From NCBI RefSeq assembly GCF_018294505.1, contig NC_057814.1, positions 35,128,613 through 35,192,612 on the forward strand: a DNA stretch of 64,000 nt, read 5' to 3'. The notes under the pieces are model-generated. The model was not told the origin of the DNA. It saw nothing but the letters and a program-made list of their open reading frames with translations, and did not search any database. Made by a program: the position numbers and the translations under genes. Shown one piece after another: positions 60,015-64,000 of this stretch. Numbering within the stretch: the first letter of the stretch is position 1; every line of letters starts with the position of its first letter. The DNA comes from Triticum aestivum (Eukaryota > Streptophyta > Magnoliopsida > Poales > Poaceae).

Positions 60015-60040
60015 GGGGTTTGCTGCGGTTGGTTGGATGG
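59110..60040 (-). other. Spliced transcript-like unit inside the CACTA element
   Basis: The minus strand shows a CT-rich leader starting near the (CT)n run and a GC-rich first exon ending ctcag|gtgagt at 59498. Then follow cag|atcc at 59424, aag|gtca at 59304 and tgcag|gag at 59227. Exon 2 contains a short ORF starting MPSLLEHRDAIDGK. Another frame joins MQLHRYPDAIK to EQLHACKAA and ends at the tag at 59111. All four junctions are GT-AG. It looks like the promoter-leader and small exons of a transposon-borne transcript, perhaps chimeric with the captured pieces further downstream. No product can be named. Confidence 0.4.
59972..60011. repeat. (AG)20 microsatellite
   Basis: Alternating AG run, reading (CT)n in the leader of the minus-strand unit. 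Confidence 0.9.
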
Positions 60041-60189
60041 ATTGACGGACGGATGGATGATGTATGGTTGGACAGATGTTTGCCATGTCATGACTGATTG
60101 CACCAATCAGAATGAAGCTTATGTAGTATTTTTTTAACCTCCTATTCCGGATAAACATTTAACATGGCACCCTTTTATACTTTGTTAAA

Positions 60190-61885
60190 ATGAGTCAATA
60201 TTGTGCACATGTGTGTATCTTGGGATGACAAACAATGTTGGTTTGGGGGGCTTTCATGTTCCTTGCACAAATAATAATTTTCCATTTTTTGAGTGCCCAA
60301 AGTGAGCTTTGTTTATGAAGGACCTACCATATATTTGTTGCAAAATTGGACCAAATCAATTTTCTAAATTATTAGGTCATATTTCATGTATAATTGACCA
60401 AATGGTTGGGTGTCAAAAGCCTTGATCCACCTCTGGTGAAAAAGACAAATTCCCGCCGATTCAGCAGGAAGCGGGTCAAATTTGAACTATAGCTGCCTCA
60501 TAGTTTGCTCTTTATTTTTTCCAAAAATCATTTCTAGGTACATAAGTATCTATTTAATTAGAGAAATACCAAAAAAATCCAAGATTCAACCACTAGCTAG
60601 GAACGGTCAAGCCCACCGTTTTGACCACATTTCGAAATAGGCATAAAAAATTCAAAAAAATCAAATAATTAGGAAACCTTCGCATTATGTCATTATATGT
60701 GGCCAAGTTCCCAGGAAAAATAATAAACTTGTAATACGGCAATTATTTTAAAAAAGTGTTCTCAGAAACGAGCTATCGCGTGTGGAGATCAATGGTTTTC
60801 AAGCCAAATGATCAATCTTATGGCCACATTCATGGCATAGTTTGTTCAAATGATCTCATATTGTGCACAAGGGTGCATATTGGAATGGCAAACAATGTTG
60901 CCTAAGAAAGTTTTCATTTTCTTTGGACAAAAAAACCATTTTCCATTTTTTGAGTGCCCAAAAGGAGGTTTTTTTGTGAAGGACCTCCCAAATAATTGTT
61001 GCAAAATTGGACCAAATTATTTTTCTAAAATACTAGGCCATATTTAATGCACAATTGACCAAATGGTTGGGTGTAAAAAGTTTTGATCCACCTCTCGTGC
61101 AAAAGACCAATTTCCGCCGATTTAGTTGGAAGCGGGTCAAATTTGAACTGCAGCTGCCTTGTAGTTTGCTATTTATTTTTTCTCAAAATCATTTCTAGGT
61201 ACATAAGTATCTATTTAATCAGAGAAACGTCAAAAAAATTCCAAGATTCAACCACTAGCTAGGAACGGTCATTCCCGCTGTTTTGACCGCATTTTGAAAC
61301 GGGCATAAAAAATTCAAAAAAAATCAAAAAATTGGGAAACCTTCGCATTGTGTCATTATATGTGTGCAAGTTCTGAGGAAAAATAACAAACTTGTAATAC
61401 GGAAATTATTTTGAAAAAGTGTTCTCAGAAACAAGCTATCGCGTGTGGAGATCAATGGCTTTCAATTCAAATGATCAATCTTATGGCCACATTCATGGCA
61501 TAGTTTGTTCAAATGATCTCATATTGTGCAGAAGGGTGCATATTGGAATGGCAAACAATGTTGCTTAAGGAAGTTTTCATTTTCTTTGGACGAAAAAACC
61601 ATTTTCCATTTTTCGAGTGCCCAAAGAAGGTTTTTTTGTGAAGGACCTCCCAAATAATTGTTGCAAAATTGGACCAAATCAAATTTATAAAATACTAGGA
61701 CATATTTAATGCATAATTGACAAAATTTTGGGTGTAAAAAGTTTTGATCCGCCTCTCGTGAAAAAGACAAATTTCCGTCGATTCAGTTGGAAGTGGGTCA
61801 AATTTGAACTGCAGCTACCTCATAGTTTGCTATTTATTTTTCCAAAAATCATTTCTAGTTACATAAGTACCTATTTAATCATAAA
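60190..61885. repeat. About 2.6 tandem copies of a ~660-bp repeat
   Basis: The landmark ttgtgca(c/g) followed by caaacaatgttg recurs at about 60201, 60861 and 61524. Each unit contains attggaccaaat, tttgatcc.cctct, gcgggtcaaatttgaac and tcatttctaggtacataagta in order. Copies are about 90% identical by eye and the third ends near 61885. Long tandem repeats are common inside Triticeae CACTA elements. Confidence 0.9.
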
Positions 61886-62246
61886 TACATGGTTTGGTGG
61901 CGATACGTCGAGGTTTGGGCGGTGGTCGAGGGCCCCAACTCTAGAGCGCGTAAACTCGCATGCCCGCCGCGTGGTCACCACGTGACCGTGGCGCTGCCAT
62001 GTGTTCTGGGCGGCCTAGGCATGTCTAGTTGGTTGGGCACTCCCCAGGTAGGTGGTAGGAAGAAAATTACAACATAAGATTCTCACGAGGAGACCGATCG
62101 ATGCTGAAACATGAATTAGCAGCCAAGTGTTTGATTAGCGGTACGGGAAATGTACATCGCTAATGGGCGTGAGTTTTGGCTGAGGATGATCAGTTACTAA
62201 GAAGACCGTCTTCACAAATTTTCAGCTCAAAAGGAGGAGCCTAGGT

Positions 62247-62272
62247 GGTACTTGCTTTGCAAAGTACCACAC
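62247..62272. repeat. Short palindrome in the CACTA subterminal region
   Basis: gtggtactt and aagtaccac form 9-bp arms around a short loop. A related ggtactttcttcacaaagtg lies near 62402. Confidence 0.7.
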
Positions 62273-62908
62273 TGGACATAAATACGAATGTTGAAACTGG
62301 GCTCAAAATAATGAATGGATTGAGCTGGCATTTGGTGGAGGATGGTTATTTGGGCATAGTAAAGTATTGTAGAAAATGGATACTATTTGGACATGCCAAA
62401 GTGGTACTTTCTTCACAAAGTGTTGTTCCGAACAGAATAGGAAAATGAATATTGTTGAATTATTTTTGAACTAGGCAAGGAAGATTTTTTACATATTTGA
62501 CGAAGATATGACCCAAAGAATTTATGAGATTTTTTTGGGAATTTTAGGAATGACAGAAATATAGGTTGCTTCAAAACCTGGGGCAAAAAATGCCACATGG
62601 ACATGACACATAGGCAAAACTGATGAGGTGGCGCCTAGTCATAGCAACCCACCACAATTTACAAGGTTATGACCATCTATATTGGTCGTGATCAGCTAGA
62701 AATAAGGCAGCGGACCAGTGCTATCTGCTTTATGACCATTTCGTGTAAGGAAATTACGACCTTTCTCACCAAAATAGTCGTTATAGTTTAGGGTTTGGAG
62801 CCCCGAACAGCTTTTGACCAATTGGTCTGAAATGGTCATAGATCTAAGACCAACTCTTCCAGGGTCACTGACAGAAGGTCACTAGTTGACATATTTCTTG
62901 TAGTGTGA

Positions 62909-63509
62909 GTCGACACCGTATGAGGAGGAGCGGCTCTTGGCGCCGCCCCGACATGTGGAGGAGCGGCACTCTCCGCCGTTCCGCCGCGTCAATGAGGAGG
63001 GCGCTCGCCGCCTACTCTGTCCAAGCCGATCGCCACAAAGGAGCGCGGCGCCTTCGCCACCACCTCGGTTGCAGCGGTAGCAGCTGATCCTCCCAAAGGG
63101 TCCTAACAGCGATGGAGTATGCCGACAGGGAGCGACGATGGGGGGACAGGCGCAACGTGGGGCGCTTGTCTGAGTTGATGGACTCCAGCGCCCCGCAGCC
63201 ACACATTGCAGCGGACTCGGAGCTGGCTTATGCCTGGGCCCTAGACCGCTCCAAGATGACGGCGGAGACGAGCAAGTGCCATCTGCGCTGCCTCGACGGG
63301 GAGATGGCCAAGTACGGTGAGGAGTGGTCTCTCAGCGAGGCGCCGCCTCCTCCAAGGCCCGCCGCCCTCTCCACCCGCCCACATCATCGGTGGCCGCGGC
63401 CGCACTGTGCAAGGCGCATGAGGAAGCAGAGAGGATCATTCGCTAGAATGCACGGACTCTTTTTCTAGTAATTCACAATACAGTTTGCCCTTGTAAGAGG
63501 GATGAACAG
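62909..63509 (+). other. Junction region after the truncated copia; ORF of unknown product
   Basis: After six copia integrase codons, unrelated GC-rich sequence begins at about 62923. The frame 63112-63468 (MEYADRERRWGDRRNVGRLS...) is charged and Ala/Arg-rich, like fragments of acidic/basic ORFs in non-autonomous Triticeae transposons. No domain is recognised. The abrupt junction marks the loss of the copia 3' half. Confidence 0.35.
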
Positions 63510-64000
63510 CGACACGGGACCGAGCCCTGTCGGCTCGCCTGCGCCATCCGACCGGATAGCAGGTGCACCCGCTGGCTGGATGGCACAGCGCGTGCACGCT
63601 TCTCTCCTCAATCTCTACTGTTTCCCGTACGTGCACGCACCCATGCTGTCCCGAGAGACAAGTCGTCGTCGTCGCCGCTGACGTCGAGTGGAGACCTAAT
63701 CTGCATGTCACAACCGCAAGCAGTCCACGGTACGCCGTTGTCGCGCCCGCGGCTCCATCGTGCGCTGCCCCGTGGGGACCGACCGAACCGATCCCCACGG
63801 ACGCCGTCGGCAGCCGCACGAAGCCGTCGGGCGGCCACGGCTGCGACTTGCGAGCACGCACGACGCACCACGGCGCCAGCCGAGCGCCCGATCCGTGCAG
63901 CCTTCCGCGGCAAGTTCGTCGTCGCTCTTTTCCGGACGTGCTTTTGACGGCCAAATCAAGTAGGCAGGTCAACTCGCGACTCCAGCCCTGTGCCTCTTCG
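63510..64000. repeat. Block D2: inverted copy of block D1 (7270-7715)
   Basis: The reverse complement parallels 7270-7715 with two extra segments (about 63665-63710 and 63765-63815). The match reaches the window edge, so the block probably continues outside. Confidence 0.75.

Noticed and set aside
59532..60158. 208-codon Ser/Pro-rich protein
   Set aside because: The frame runs through the (CT)n microsatellite and the presumed leader exon; its composition is an artefact of simple sequence.
62925..63468. Intact host gene after the copia junction
   Set aside because: The ORF is charged and low in complexity, without recognised domain, and lies in transposon debris next to a repeated block. It is recorded only as an unknown ORF.

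Overview
The window is plant nuclear DNA from a large, repeat-rich grass genome. Wheat, Aegilops or a close Triticeae relative fits best, because it carries BARE-1/WIS/Angela-type copia LTRs, an Au/p-SINE-type SINE, CACTA elements ending CACTACAAG or CACTAGTAG, a Helitron, and a GC-rich monocot NAC gene. There is one convincing intact host gene: a three-exon NST/SWN-type (secondary-wall) NAC transcription factor on the + strand at 13863-16647. Nearly everything else is transposable-element DNA, mostly broken, or low-copy intergenic sequence.

Layout. 1-1337: 3' part of a PIF/Harbinger-like element with a broken Myb/NAM-associated ORF. 2142-4217: 5'-truncated L1-type LINE with a 9-bp target-site duplication (TSD). 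4805-5825 and 7270-7715: low-copy blocks that recur inverted at 33600-34592 and 63510-64000, interrupted here by a TIR element (5973-7053). 7796-9268: non-autonomous retroposon with TSD. 9342-9500: SINE with pol III boxes and TSD. 9540-11361: TIR element holding nine perfect 110-bp repeats. 11362-17805: the NAC gene with promoter, a short uORF, introns, and a 3' array of diverged repeats. 19342-19640: LINE tail.

20390-28445: full-length copia element (168-bp LTRs, TSD AAAAT). It was later hit by two BARE/Angela-type elements, each now reduced to a solo LTR with its own TSD. 29142-32407: non-autonomous Helitron on the minus strand. A 38-nt poly-G run lies at 33152-33189. 34593-36181: TIR element remnant, partly duplicated at 42235-43180. 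36298-40735: CACTA element with a broken TNP2 transposase on the minus strand.

43181-62922: a second copia element, 3'-truncated. It is split by a 7.1-kb LTR element without gag or pol (43920-51046, TSD GGTTT) and by a complete 7.7-kb CACTA element (55164-62905, TSD TGA). That CACTA carries captured host-gene fragments, clearly including alpha-tubulin exon sequence with an intron.

The genes do not form a pathway. The biology visible here is a regulatory gene surrounded by successive layers of transposition, whose order can be read from nesting and TSDs. No dramatic new system was found. The most notable items are the tubulin capture, the perfectly homogenised 110-bp array, the locally repeated inverted low-copy blocks, and the internally repetitive non-coding LTR element.
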